This document shows positions 1 to 9,102 of a stretch of DNA of 42,579 bases, piece by piece. Origin of the DNA: Deltaproteobacteria bacterium (GTDB lineage: Bacteria; Myxococcota_A; UBA9160; SZUA-336); NCBI GenBank assembly GCA_004356455.1, contig SMWZ01000145.1, forward strand, positions 1 through 42,579, read 5' to 3'. Every line of letters starts with the position of its first letter. Positions within the stretch are counted from its first letter, which is position 1. Position numbers and translations under genes: made by a program. Under the pieces are notes generated by a model. It searched no databases and had not been told where the DNA came from. It saw nothing but the letters and a program-made list of their open reading frames with translations.

Positions 1-2864
1 AAGAAGAACGTGCCCGGGCTATTCAGCACATCCAGCGTGCAGAGGCCCGTGATCGGGTCGAAGCTGGCCGTGCAGAGTGCGTGGAAGAAGGTCTGGTTCA
101 CGGGGTGGCTCGACGCGATCGCATTGGACGCGCGCAGGGCCTGCTTCGCCGACGGGCCCGTCGGGTTGTCGAAGAGCAGGCAGTTGCCGACGCTGGCGAT
201 GGCGTCATCGCGGTTGCCGGCGATCCCGTCCGGCCCCACCGAGTCCGCGACGTCGCTGGACTCGCCCCCGCCCGCCGTGCGATAGCGGCAGTGCGAGGCG
301 CCCGTACCGTTCGCGGGCGCGCCCGTGTCCTCGTCCACCCGGCGTCCGTACTCGTTGACCAGGTCCACGTAGGCCACGTCGTCCCAGCCCCAGAAGTTCG
401 TGACCGCGAAGGTGAAGCGGTCCCAGCGGCCCTCGAGACGGATGCCGTAATCGAGCCGCTTCAGGCCGGAGTACTTGCTATCGGGGCGAACCTCGCCCAC
501 GAGCCCGAGGGCGGCCAGGCCATTGGCCATGGCACCAAAGGTCTTCAGGCACACCAGCGCGAGTGACGTGTTCTCGCCGCAAGGGCCGAGGTCGAGCGGC
601 TCGAAATCGTCGAAGATCACGGCCAGCTCGAGGCGCAGGTCCTCGACCGGTCCCACCCGCATCCACTGCTCGGGCGAGTAGACCATGTCGATCATCCACT
701 GGCCGATGCGCGACTCCTCGAGCCGCGTGATCACGCCATTGCTGATGTCGAGGGGGTTGTTGCGGTCCTGGTTGCGGAAGAGCTCCGTCTTGCCCCACAC
801 CAGGATGAGCTTGCCGACGCGGGCGAAGAAGTTCCCGTCGAACATCTCGAACTCGAGGTAGCCCTCCCTGAACTCGTGCTCGTCGTCACTGGCGCCGTGG
901 CTCCATCTCAGCTGGCTCTCAGTGAACTCCAGGTCCAGGCTCGAGACCAGGCGGCTGCTCTCGGCCACGAGCTTCTGCATTCCGGGGCTCTGAAAGTAGA
1001 GGCCGCCCTCCGGACTGCGCGGACGAGCCGGAATACCCCGCCCGTTGCCCTTTCCGATCAGCTTGAGGTCCGTGAGATCGCTGGGAGAGAAGGACGCACC
1101 CGCGGGCCGCAGAGCCGGATTGGCCAGCAGCTCCAGCAGCTCGAACGGCCTGTTATCCACCTTCGCGTCGAGCTGGATACAATTCCCATCGGCGTTGAAG
1201 CCGCCGATATCGAAGTCCCCGGTGAGACTCTTACAGCCCAGCGCCCGCGCGTCACTCGTGACGTCCGCGCCGCTCTGCGTACAGGTCCCCGTGGCCGGAT
1301 CGAAGATCCCGCCCCTCTCGGTGCAGCCGAACCGGGTGATCACGTCCTCCCGCAGGATTCCGTAGAACTCCACCGGGGTACCGTCCACCAGCCCTGTGAC
1401 CACCTCCGAGAAATCCGCCGGGTTGAACGAGTCAAAGCCAGGGGCTGTGACGTCCATGCCCTTGTCGCGCTGCAAGAAGGGCAGATCATCCGCCGTGTTG
1501 CGGATTCCATCCGCCCCCACCAGCCAGGGCACGCTGTTGAGGCGGGCGTTCCCGCGGTCGATCCCTCCAGGCGCACTCTTCAGCCCCAGAACGTTCGTCG
1601 CCAGGCCCACCGAGAAGGGGTTGACGATGTTGCCAACGGGCTTCGACCCCAGCTCTGCCATGGCGCGTTCTAGCGCCTCGATCGTGGTCTTCTGGGTGAC
1701 CGGGTCGAGCGCCTCGATCTGAGTGCGGAGACCCTCGATCGCGTCGCCGCTAAGAATAGGCTGCGTGAAGTAGCCGAGCGGCTCGATAGCCGTATCCAGG
1801 GTGGCGAGATAGGGAAGCACGAAGTCCTTGAGCTGGGAGGCTCCCCAGAGCGAGGTCAGCAGCGACGCGCCCGGCCCGTCGGCAGCGAGCTCCTCGAAGA
1901 TGTTGTCGTCTGGACGAGTTTCGAGCAGCTCCTGGGTGATTTCGGGAGCATCGAAGGTACCGTCGACCAGCGCGGCCGCTCTCGCTTCCAGGTCGTCTGC
2001 AGTAGCGGTATCACCCGCCGCGCGCGCGCGCGCGGAGGAGGCAGCCAGGGCCCGAAACAGGCCCAGCTCCGCCGGCTCCAGGATCTTATCGTCCCGCAGC
2101 AGGCCCACGAGCTCCCCGAAACGGGCCTCGCCCAGCTGGGGCCGCGCGGCTTGCAGCAGATTGAACCTGAAATTGGTGTTGAACGAGCCCGCGCGGGTGA
2201 GCGTGTTCAGCCGCGCACCCGGGAACTCGTCGATCGGTCCGTCGAGAATCGAGCGGTCCTCGAGATTGCAGAACGCGCCCAGCAGCAGCGAGGGGTTTCC
2301 CACCTGACCCGGCTCGTTGAAGCAGTTCCGGTAGCGGAAACCCGGGTTGAGCCGGGTCCGAATCGGGATCAGGGTCCCAGGGCGGAACGCGAGGGGGAAG
2401 ACGCCACCCGCGAACACCTCGGGCGTCTTCGCCGGCTTGAGGTTCTTGGGCATGCGATTGAGCTTCTTGGGATTGCGCGTCGCAAAGAATGGATTCCGCT
2501 CGTTGTCGCCGTAGCTGTCCGCCGAGTCGAAGAATCCGCACGACCTGTCGTAGATGCACTCGTACTTGAAGACCCAGCGCGAGAAGAAGAACAGGGCGTC
2601 GAAGACGCCCGCGCCCTCGGGCAGGAGATCGAGCTCAGTCTCGAGGTCGAGCACGTGTCGGAACTGCGAGTAGGTCACACCATCGCCACCGAACGGCAGG
2701 TTCCGTCCGCTGGTACGCAGGCGTGTCTCGTAGAAGCCGTGGATCATGAGCGTCCGCTCGCCGGGAAGCTCGATGTCGATGGCAGGCGCGGGGCGTGCCG
2801 CGATCAGGGTCAGAAGGCCCGAGACGAGGGCCGCAAGTTTCACAGCTAGGAGCCTGCTCCGCAT
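1..2864 (-). CDS. Large DUF1302-like outer-membrane protein (3' end outside window)
   Basis: The frame is open from an ATG at 2864, preceded by a GAGGAAAAGG ribosome site, to the left edge of the window, so at least 954 residues are present and the C-terminus is missing. The first ~30 residues form a signal peptide (hydrophobic LAALVSGLLTLIAA, then APA). Residues ~35-105 and the part after ~640 look like DUF1302: alternating beta-strand pattern and the segment FFARVGKLILVWGKTELFR followed by NPLDIS, matching the family's 'RVGKQVVNWGE...NPVD' core. Between them lie ~500 residues not expected in that family, which make the protein much longer than usual. DUF1302 proteins commonly sit beside RND/MMPL pumps and YCF48 proteins, as here, and are thought to be outer-membrane partners in transport of hydrophobic compounds. 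That role is inference. It is the last visible gene of the cluster, 63 bp after the RND gene. Confidence 0.72.
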   Translation of the reverse strand, partial: MRSRLLAVKLAALVSGLLTLIAARPAPAIDIELPGERTLMIHGFYETRLRTSGRNLPFGGDGVTYSQFRHVLDLETELDLLPEGAGVFDALFFFSRWVFKYECIYDRSCGFFDSADSYGDNERNPFFATRNPKKLNRMPKNLKPAKTPEVFAGGVFPLAFRPGTLIPIRTRLNPGFRYRNCFNEPGQVGNPSLLLGAFCNLEDRSILDGPIDEFPGARLNTLTRAGSFNTNFRFNLLQAARPQLGEARFGELVGLLRDDKILEPAELGLFRALAASSARARAAGDTATADDLEARAAALVDGTFDAPEITQELLETRPDDNIFEELAADGPGASLLTSLWGASQLKDFVLPYLATLDTAIEPLGYFTQPILSGDAIEGLRTQIEALDPVTQKTTIEALERAMAELGSKPVGNIVNPFSVGLATNVLGLKSAPGGIDRGNARLNSVPWLVGADGIRNTADDLPFLQRDKGMDVTAPGFDSFNPADFSEVVTGLVDGTPVEFYGILREDVITRFGCTERGGIFDPATGTCTQSGADVTSDARALGCKSLTGDFDIGGFNADGNCIQLDAKVDNRPFELLELLANPALRPAGASFSPSDLTDLKLIGKGNGRGIPARPRSPEGGLYFQSPGMQKLVAESSRLVSSLDLEFTESQLRWSHGASDDEHEFREGYLEFEMFDGNFFARVGKLILVWGKTELFRNQDRNNPLDISNGVITRLEESRIGQWMIDMVYSPEQWMRVGPVEDLRLELAVIFDDFEPLDLGPCGENTSLALVCLKTFGAMANGLAALGLVGEVRPDSKYSGLKRLDYGIRLEGRWDRFTFAVTNFWGWDDVAYVDLVNEYGRRVDEDTGAPANGTGASHCRYRTAGGGESSDVADSVGPDGIAGNRDDAIASVGNCLLFDNPTGPSAKQALRASNAIASSHPVNQTFFHALCTASFDPITGLCTLDVLNSPGTFF

Positions 2865-2927
2865 ATCCTTTTCCTCTTCCTGCCTAGAACCGCAACCGCA
2901 TCAGAAAGGAGCGCTGGCGCCTGGCCG

Positions 2928-5900
2928 TCAGGCGGTACCCGCGGCCACGCGCTGCTCCGCCTCCTCTTGTGGTTGCTCCGTCTGCGCACTAAGTGACGCC
3001 GCAAAGAATCGTGGGCGAATGACCGAGAACACGGCTGGGACCAGCACGATGGCTCCAATCATGTTGACGACCATCAAGATGGAGAGCAGAAACGCCATCT
3101 CCGCCTGGAAACGGAGGTTGCTGAACGACCACCAGACGATCCCACCCACGAGCGTGGTGGCGGTAAAGGTCACGGCCATGCCGGTGGTGCGGATGGCTCG
3201 GCGGATGCCCTCATCGAGGTCGCCACACCAGGAGAACTCCTGCCGGATGCGGTCGGTGATGTAGATCGCGTAGTCCACACCGATCCCCACGCCCACGGAC
3301 TGAACCGGCAATGTGTTGACGTTGAGTCCGGTGTTGGTGATCGCCATGTAGAAGAGCGAGAGCATGGTGCCCAGGGCCAGCGAGAAGACGATCGCGCCCC
3401 CCGCAGCCGCCGAGCGATAGCTCGTGCTCACGAAGGTGAACACGACGAGGAAGATCAACAGGATGTTCGCGACGTGGCCGCGCTCCACCTCCTCGTTGGT
3501 CGCCGCCAGCAGACCCATCACGCCGCCCGCCAGCACCAGCTCCGCGCCGCGCGTCCAGCTCCCGGTCGGCTGCGGGTTCCACGAGGAGTCCCTGAACTTC
3601 TCGTTCTTGACCCACAGCTCGTAGTCACAATAGGTCCTGCAGTAGCGAATGGTCTGCGCCCGAATGCCCCGCTCGCGGTCGCTCCACTCCTCGATCACGA
3701 GGTAGCGACTGCGCGAGACGATGTAGTCGACGATCTCGCCCAACGTCTGCCACCTCGCCGCCACCGCGGCTGCGGGCTCGCGCGCGGATTCGATGCGGTA
3801 GTCGAACTCCGAGGAGAGCCTCCTCGCGATCTTGGCGACTCGATCCTGTCGCAGCCCGAGGTCGTCGTAGATGTGGCTGCTGCGATCGATCTCTCTGATC
3901 TTGACTCCCGACAGGAGCTTCATGGTGGCGATGACGTTCTTCTCGACCTCCGCCGCATCGACGCTTTCGGTCCACTCTCCGACCGGTCGAGGCTCCCCCC
4001 GCTCGTAGCCAAGGATGATCTGCTCGTCCGAGATCTGGGCGATCTGGACCTCCATGCCTCGGTGACGCGGAAACAGGACAGGCCCGAGCATGTAGTAGAG
4101 GACGTCGAGCGGCCCTCCGCGGTCCGGCACGAGGCGCACGGAGAGTCGACCCATGGGGTTCTGGTGGATGAACTCGCGCGCGTAGTGAACGGCGCGCTCG
4201 ATCGTCGAGCCCTTGTGATCGCGGTAGAAGAACTTGATGTTGGCGTCCTCAGCCTCATCGGTCAGGAAGGGACGCAGGGCCCCGGGCGCACCCGCTCGCT
4301 GGACCTGGAAGACAACGCTCGCGATGGTCGAGGCCGAGTCCGGCACGAAGCCCCACTTGGGATCTCCGTAGTGGTTGATCTGCCAGAAGTTTCGAACGAT
4401 GCTGACGAGCGAGATCTCGGCGCCCGGGTCGGTGTGACGCTTCATGTAACGCTGCATCGCTTCCATACGTTGCAGCACGGCTCCATCGGCGCTGGCGTTG
4501 TTCTGGTCACCATCCACAAAGACCAGGAACTGGTCCACGCCGCCGAAGTGCTCGGCCACCTCCCCGGTCGCCACGTTGAAGGGATGGTCAGGCCAGAACA
4601 CGGGAAAGCCAGGGCGGCTCTCGCCGATGGTGGAGTTGTAGAGCACGTAGTAAGTCGCGAAGATCAGGAAGACGGCCGAGCCCCCGACGATTATCCGCTT
4701 GCTGACCGGACCGGTCGTGAGGCGGCCGGCGAGCGCGAGCAAGCGGGTCATGAAGCGCGGCGAGAAGTGCTTGGTCTGGTGCGGCGGCGGCAGGTACGCG
4801 ATCATGATCGGGTGGAGCAGGATCACGTTGAAGAAGATCGCCAGCACCCAGAAGGAGCCGAAGAGCGCGAGGTTCCGCATCATCTGGATGGTGCTCAGGA
4901 AGATGACCATGAGCCCCGCGGCGTCGGTGACGATGCCGAGCAGTCCGGGCAGCATGAGCTTGGCCATGGCGGTCGTCGCCGTCTCGACCTTGGCGTCGTG
5001 GGTCTCGTCGGCGGTCAGCTCGCGCCCGGCCTCTTGCATGCGGGCGCCCACCTCCATCTCGTAGTCCTCGAAGAAACGCTCGGCCATCTGCACCGTATGC
5101 GAGATGGAGCGCGCGGTGATGAGCAGCGGTATCACCAGCACGAGGGGGTCGAGAGTGATTCCCACCCAGGCACAGAAGCCCATGCCCCAGATCGCGGTCA
5201 TGAGGCCGGCCACCATCGGGATGGCCACGCCGTGCAGGCGTCGGAAGTAAGCCAATAGCAGGAAGAAGAGCAGCACGAACGTGAGCAGCAGGAAGAACCC
5301 CAGCTCGAAGGCGTGCTTGTAGACCCAGCCCACCAGGATGGGGAAGCCCGTGATGTGGATCTCGACGGTGCCGTCGGCCTCCTCCGTCGCCTTCAGCTGC
5401 ATGAGGTGCTCGAAGAGGTTCCGGTAGGCCTCCGCGTTATCGAGGCGATGGGTGATGAAGCCGGCCGTGATCTGGACCGCGCGATCGGGATCGCCCTCGT
5501 GCTTGGGCTTGGCCACGAGGAAGCCGTAGATGAGACCGGGGTTCTCGTGTATGGTGCGGCGTAGGGCCTCGAGCTCCTCTTCCTCCTGGGGTACCTCGTC
5601 TATCAGCGGCTCCGCGCTGATCGAGCCGTCCGGCTCGATGATGATCACGCGGGTGTTGATGTGCGCAATGCTGTTGACCTGGTAGTGGTTGACGAAGGGC
5701 GTCTCGTCCACGACCCGCGTGATGCGCTCGACCTTCTCGAGGAAGTCGGTGTCGTAGATGTCGCCTTCCTTCTTGACGACCGCCAGAGACACGTAACTCG
5801 CGGTTCCGAAACGGCCCGTGAACTTGTCCTGCGCGTGGATGAAGGCGTGCTCGGGATAGGTGTCGCGGGTCCGGGTATCCACCTGGAAGCGCGTATCGAT

Positions 5901-6089
5901 CCCGGGCAGCGTCTCGCCCGTCAGCGTGAACAACACAGCGTTGACGAGTGGGGTCGCGAAGAAGACCGAGATACTGAGCAAGGTTATCAGCGTGGCGAAG
6001 CGGTTCCGCATGATCAGCCGACCGAACCGCATCGAGAACGCCTTTTCGGGGAGGCTATCCTCCATCGAGCTCCCGCTCTTTTCCGGCAT
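2928..6089 (-). CDS. RND/MMPL-family transporter
   Basis: This 1,053-residue inner-membrane protein has the RND layout. There is one N-terminal membrane helix (~28-55), a large periplasmic domain (~56-250) and a block of five or six helices (~255-445, including ELGFFLLLTFVLLFFLLLAY). A second periplasmic domain (~480-815) follows, then a C-terminal helix block (~850-1035, including GVGVGIGVDYAIYITDRI, the typical GVDYAI motif with its acidic residue in the membrane). The family is driven by the proton gradient and moves lipids or other hydrophobic molecules. The sequence does not show the substrate. The start codon is 5 bp after the YCF48 gene's stop, so the two are co-transcribed and probably act together with the DUF1302-like protein. 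Confidence 0.9.
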   Translation of the reverse strand: MPEKSGSSMEDSLPEKAFSMRFGRLIMRNRFATLITLLSISVFFATPLVNAVLFTLTGETLPGIDTRFQVDTRTRDTYPEHAFIHAQDKFTGRFGTASYVSLAVVKKEGDIYDTDFLEKVERITRVVDETPFVNHYQVNSIAHINTRVIIIEPDGSISAEPLIDEVPQEEEELEALRRTIHENPGLIYGFLVAKPKHEGDPDRAVQITAGFITHRLDNAEAYRNLFEHLMQLKATEEADGTVEIHITGFPILVGWVYKHAFELGFFLLLTFVLLFFLLLAYFRRLHGVAIPMVAGLMTAIWGMGFCAWVGITLDPLVLVIPLLITARSISHTVQMAERFFEDYEMEVGARMQEAGRELTADETHDAKVETATTAMAKLMLPGLLGIVTDAAGLMVIFLSTIQMMRNLALFGSFWVLAIFFNVILLHPIMIAYLPPPHQTKHFSPRFMTRLLALAGRLTTGPVSKRIIVGGSAVFLIFATYYVLYNSTIGESRPGFPVFWPDHPFNVATGEVAEHFGGVDQFLVFVDGDQNNASADGAVLQRMEAMQRYMKRHTDPGAEISLVSIVRNFWQINHYGDPKWGFVPDSASTIASVVFQVQRAGAPGALRPFLTDEAEDANIKFFYRDHKGSTIERAVHYAREFIHQNPMGRLSVRLVPDRGGPLDVLYYMLGPVLFPRHRGMEVQIAQISDEQIILGYERGEPRPVGEWTESVDAAEVEKNVIATMKLLSGVKIREIDRSSHIYDDLGLRQDRVAKIARRLSSEFDYRIESAREPAAAVAARWQTLGEIVDYIVSRSRYLVIEEWSDRERGIRAQTIRYCRTYCDYELWVKNEKFRDSSWNPQPTGSWTRGAELVLAGGVMGLLAATNEEVERGHVANILLIFLVVFTFVSTSYRSAAAGGAIVFSLALGTMLSLFYMAITNTGLNVNTLPVQSVGVGIGVDYAIYITDRIRQEFSWCGDLDEGIRRAIRTTGMAVTFTATTLVGGIVWWSFSNLRFQAEMAFLLSILMVVNMIGAIVLVPAVFSVIRPRFFAASLSAQTEQPQEEAEQRVAAGTA

Positions 6090-6094
6090 CGTCC

Positions 6095-7537
6095 CTACTC
6101 CCCCGCACCGTGGCCGGCAGCCTCAGCTCCAGACCCGATGGAGATGGACTCCCAGGTGAGTCCGCCGTCTGACGTACGCAGCACCAGACTGTCGCCGCCC
6201 ACGATCCAGCCACGTTGCTCGTTTCCGAAGTCGGCGTCGCGCATAAAGGCGAAAACCTTGGGGAAGCCCTGCTGGGGTGTCTCCCAGGTCGCTCCGCCGT
6301 CGCTGCTCACGCGCCGCAGACCCTTGTCGCCCACCGCAACCAGGCGCTGCGCGCCGAAGCCCACGGCAAAGAGCGCCTGCCGGCTATCGCTCTCCACGTA
6401 CTTCCAGGTGCGGCCGCCATCGTTGCTGCGCATGAGCACGCCGCCCAGGCCCGCGATCAGACCCTCGCTCCGGTCCTTGAACTTGATGTCGAAAAGGAAC
6501 GGGGTCTCCAGCACGGCGATGCGCGCGAACGGTCGAGCGTTGAGTTTTTTCTTGCGAAATACGTTCATGTCGACGTCCTCCTCATCGAAGGGCGTCGCGT
6601 TGAGGATCCTGATGCGGTCCTGGCTGACGCCCTCTCCCTCGAGGAAATCGCGCACTGCCTCCGCGCGGGCATCGGCCAGGAAGGTGTTGCCGGTCTTGCG
6701 CAGCTCGTCGCGCGTCATGAAGGCCTCGATGCGAACGCGGAGATACTCCTTCTCGAGCAGCAGCTCCGACGCCTCGAACAGCATTGGCCACAGCTCCCGC
6801 GGAATCTCCGAGGCGCTCTTAGGGAACTCGATGTCCTCGAAGTGTACGTCGCCCAGAATCTTGCTCTTCTCCCAGGTCTGGCCGCCGTCCGCGGTGCGGT
6901 AGATGATCCCGTACTCCCCTACGATCCAGCCCCGCTCGGAGTCGAGGAAGAAGATGTCGTTCATGTAGAGGTCGTCGTAGACCTTGTCGCCGCGCTCGAA
7001 GGCGGCCAGCTCGGCCTCGCTCAGGTACTTGAAGGTGGGGTGGTCCTCGTAGACCAGGAACGAGCGATCCTCCCAGGTCTCGCCTGCATCCGCGGTGTAG
7101 TAGCGACCCCCCCAGTCGCCGACCGCCCAGGCGTGCTCCGCATCGATCGCGTGGATGCCGAAGATGTGTCGCGAGGGACGCCGGGGGATGTCCTGACGCT
7201 CCCAGGACTCGCCGCCATCGGTGGTGTGGATCACGAAGCCCCGGCGGCCTACGGCCCAGCCGTGCTTCTCGTCCGCAAAGGAGATGTCGTAGATCGACTT
7301 CTGGGTGCCGCTCGGAAGCTTCTTCCAGGACCGGCCGCCATCAGTGGTGCGGTAGATTGCCCCGAAGTAGCCGGCCGCCCACAGGTGATCGGACCCCACC
7401 GCGGCGGCGGCGTAGAGATCATCCGGAACGAAGTAGGCCTGCTCCGAGAACTCCTTGCCACAGCCCGCGACCAGCAGGCCGAAGACCAGCGCGCTGCACC
7501 ACCTTCGCCAGCTTCCCCTCGGCTGTGAGCTGCTCAA
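6095..7537 (-). CDS. YCF48-type beta-propeller lipoprotein with an inserted OmpA-like domain
   Basis: The protein has 480 residues with a lipoprotein signal (lipobox LVAGC, Cys26). Repeated blades with the TTDGGxSW / GWAVG signature occur at ~45-225 and ~350-470, typical of YCF48/HCF136-like propellers. Between blades, at ~250-345, is a segment reading like an OmpA C-terminal peptidoglycan-binding domain: YLRVRIEAF, then NTFLADARAEAVRDFLEGEG, then VSQDRIRIL and a final RIAVLE strand. The start is TTG, not ATG. AGGAGG lies 4 bp upstream, and the ATG just before it is closed by a stop after seven codons. YCF48 proteins next to RND and DUF1302 genes probably assist assembly or coupling of the transporter. 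The OmpA-like part could anchor it to the wall. That function is inferred. Confidence 0.85.
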   Translation of the reverse strand: MSSSQPRGSWRRWCSALVFGLLVAGCGKEFSEQAYFVPDDLYAAAAVGSDHLWAAGYFGAIYRTTDGGRSWKKLPSGTQKSIYDISFADEKHGWAVGRRGFVIHTTDGGESWERQDIPRRPSRHIFGIHAIDAEHAWAVGDWGGRYYTADAGETWEDRSFLVYEDHPTFKYLSEAELAAFERGDKVYDDLYMNDIFFLDSERGWIVGEYGIIYRTADGGQTWEKSKILGDVHFEDIEFPKSASEIPRELWPMLFEASELLLEKEYLRVRIEAFMTRDELRKTGNTFLADARAEAVRDFLEGEGVSQDRIRILNATPFDEEDVDMNVFRKKKLNARPFARIAVLETPFLFDIKFKDRSEGLIAGLGGVLMRSNDGGRTWKYVESDSRQALFAVGFGAQRLVAVGDKGLRRVSSDGGATWETPQQGFPKVFAFMRDADFGNEQRGWIVGGDSLVLRTSDGGLTWESISIGSGAEAAGHGAGE

Positions 7538-7678
7538 AGTCCCTCCTGCCGGCTCATGGGTCCTGGCTTTCGGGACCCCCCGGGAGCCGCTCGAGCGGAG
7601 GGACCGCCCTTAAATCTGAATACCCGGTCCGACTGATCCACAGCTGTGCAAGCTGCGGTGTCCGCGGCCGGATTCGTC

Positions 7679-7707
7679 TTTTATTACGCGGGGACAACAA
7701 GTGTCAA
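7679..7707 (-). promoter_or_regulatory. Sigma-70-like promoter for the YCF48-RND-DUF1302 cluster
   Basis: Read on the minus strand, a perfect TTGACA (-35, 7702-7707) is followed after 15 bp by TAATAAAA (7679-7686). Shifting within that A/T run gives spacers of 15 to 17 bp. It is the only A/T-rich patch in the 332-bp gap between argG and the YCF48 gene and points at that gene, leaving a leader of ~135 bases. The rest of the gap (7538-7678 and 7716-7869) shows no gene. It holds the operator and tandem repeats listed separately. Confidence 0.55.
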
Positions 7708-7715
7708 GCTGACAC
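7701..7715. promoter_or_regulatory. Perfect palindrome overlapping the -35 box (probable operator)
   Basis: GTGTCAAGCTGACAC is a perfect inverted repeat (6-bp arms, 3-bp centre) that covers the whole -35 hexamer of the minus-strand promoter. A dimeric repressor, for example of the TetR or GntR type, bound here would block RNA polymerase. No regulator gene lies next to it, so the protein is unknown. Confidence 0.5.
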
Positions 7716-7779
7716 TGGATCGTTCCACGGGAGCGCGTCTGCGACCGTCTGAGGTCCTTTCGCGGCCTCCGTCGAAACG

Positions 7780-7821
7780 CGATACGTACGGTCTGGGGCG
7801 CGACACCTACGGATTGGGGCG
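7780..7821. repeat. Two tandem 21-bp direct repeats in the control region
   Basis: Positions 7780-7800 and 7801-7821 are head-to-tail copies agreeing at 17 of 21 positions (core TACGG, then TGGGGCG). A 21-bp period is two turns of B-DNA, so both copies face the same side of the helix. They lie ~75-120 bp upstream of the -35 box, where an activator might bind. The function is inferred. Confidence 0.5.
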
Positions 7822-7869
7822 TGAGCCCGCAGTCCAGGTGCAGAAGCGGACGTAACCGCCCGCGGTGTC

Positions 7870-9069
7870 TTAGGACTTGGGACGCTCCCGCAGCTGTAGC
7901 CGCAGCGCGTTCAAGCGGATGAACCCGCCGGCGTCCCGCTGGTCGTAAGCCTCGTCCGCTTCGAAGGTCGCCAGGTCCTCCCGGTACAGGGACTCCGGTG
8001 AGCGGCGTCCGAGGATCGTGACCGAGCCTTTGTACAGCCGCACCCGGACGCTGCCCGAGACGTGCCGTTGACTGACGTTGATCGCCGCACTCAGGAACTC
8101 CATCTCGGGCGAGAACCAGAAGCCGTTGTAGATGAGCTGGGCGAAGCGCGGGATCAGACGATCCCGCTCCAGCATCACCTCGCGGTCGAGCGTGATCGAC
8201 TCGAGCGCTCGATGGGCAAGATGGAGGACCGTCCCCCCGGGCGTCTCGTAGACGCCCCGCGACTTGATCCCGACGGCGCGGTTCTCGACCAGATCGACCC
8301 GTCCCACACCGTGCGTGGCGGCCTCATCGTTGAGCGCCCGCAGCAGATCCACCGGCCCGAGGGCCTTGCCGTTCAAGGCCCGCGGGCGACCGCACTCGAA
8401 CTCGAGCTCGAGCTCAGTGGGGACGTCCGGAGCCAGCTCGGGAGCGGTGGTCCATTCGAACATGTCCGCGTCTGGCGCGCGCCAGGGATCCTCGAGCACG
8501 CCCCCCTCATAGCTGATGTGGTAGAGGTTGCGGTCGATCGAGTAGGGCTTTTTCAAGCTGGTCTCGACGGGGATGTCGAACTTCTGCGCGTAGGCCATCA
8601 GCTCCTTGCGGCCTCCGAGATCCCACTCGCGCCAGGGTGCCACGATGCTCAGCTCCGGCGCCAGCGCGCGGTACGCCAGCTCGAAACGCATCTGATCGTT
8701 GCCCTTCCCGGTGCAGCCATGCGCCAGCGCGTCCGCTCCGACCTCCCGTGCCACCCGTACCTGCTCCCGGGCAAGGACCGGGCGCGCCAGCGACGTGCCG
8801 AGCAGGTAGGTGCCCTCGTAGAGCGCGTTCGCCGCGACCGCTTGAAATACGTAGTCGCGCACGAACTCCTCGCGTAGGTCCCGGACCACACAGTCCTTCG
8901 CACCCGTGGCCATGGCCTTGCGGACCGTCTCCGCCAGGTCCTCCTGCTGGCCGACGTCCCCCACATAGCAGACGACCTCGGCCTCGTAGGTCTCGATCAG
9001 CCAGCGCAGGATGACCGAGGTGTCGAGCCCCCCACTATAGGCGAGAACAATGCGCCGGATATCGCTCAT
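7870..9069 (-). CDS. argG: Argininosuccinate synthase
   Basis: This 399-residue cytoplasmic enzyme joins citrulline and aspartate using ATP to make argininosuccinate, the penultimate step of arginine synthesis. The PP-loop AYSGGLDTS (residues ~9-17) is intact. The other conserved blocks are GCTGKGNDQMRFE, the substrate segment KPYSIDRNLYHISYEGG and the C-terminal SPESLYREDLATF. Length is normal for the family. The gene ends the minus-strand housekeeping run and lies 33 bp after the small TPR gene. argB and argF are upstream but separated from it by three chaperone-related genes. argH and argD are not in the window. Confidence 0.97.
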   Translation of the reverse strand: MSDIRRIVLAYSGGLDTSVILRWLIETYEAEVVCYVGDVGQQEDLAETVRKAMATGAKDCVVRDLREEFVRDYVFQAVAANALYEGTYLLGTSLARPVLAREQVRVAREVGADALAHGCTGKGNDQMRFELAYRALAPELSIVAPWREWDLGGRKELMAYAQKFDIPVETSLKKPYSIDRNLYHISYEGGVLEDPWRAPDADMFEWTTAPELAPDVPTELELEFECGRPRALNGKALGPVDLLRALNDEAATHGVGRVDLVENRAVGIKSRGVYETPGGTVLHLAHRALESITLDREVMLERDRLIPRFAQLIYNGFWFSPEMEFLSAAINVSQRHVSGSVRVRLYKGSVTILGRRSPESLYREDLATFEADEAYDQRDAGGFIRLNALRLQLRERPKS

Positions 9070-9102
9070 GGGGCCGAAGTGTACCGGCTTCGCCGGCAGG
9101 CT

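Noticed and set aside
2019-2034. (CG)8 tract, considered as a phase-variation repeat
   Set aside because: It lies inside an intact frame coding for ordinary Ala/Arg residues, and such runs are common in DNA of this GC content.
3474-5258. Long plus-strand open frame opposite the RND gene
   Set aside because: It is a high-GC antisense shadow. The minus strand has clear membrane helices and family motifs, and the plus frame resembles no protein.
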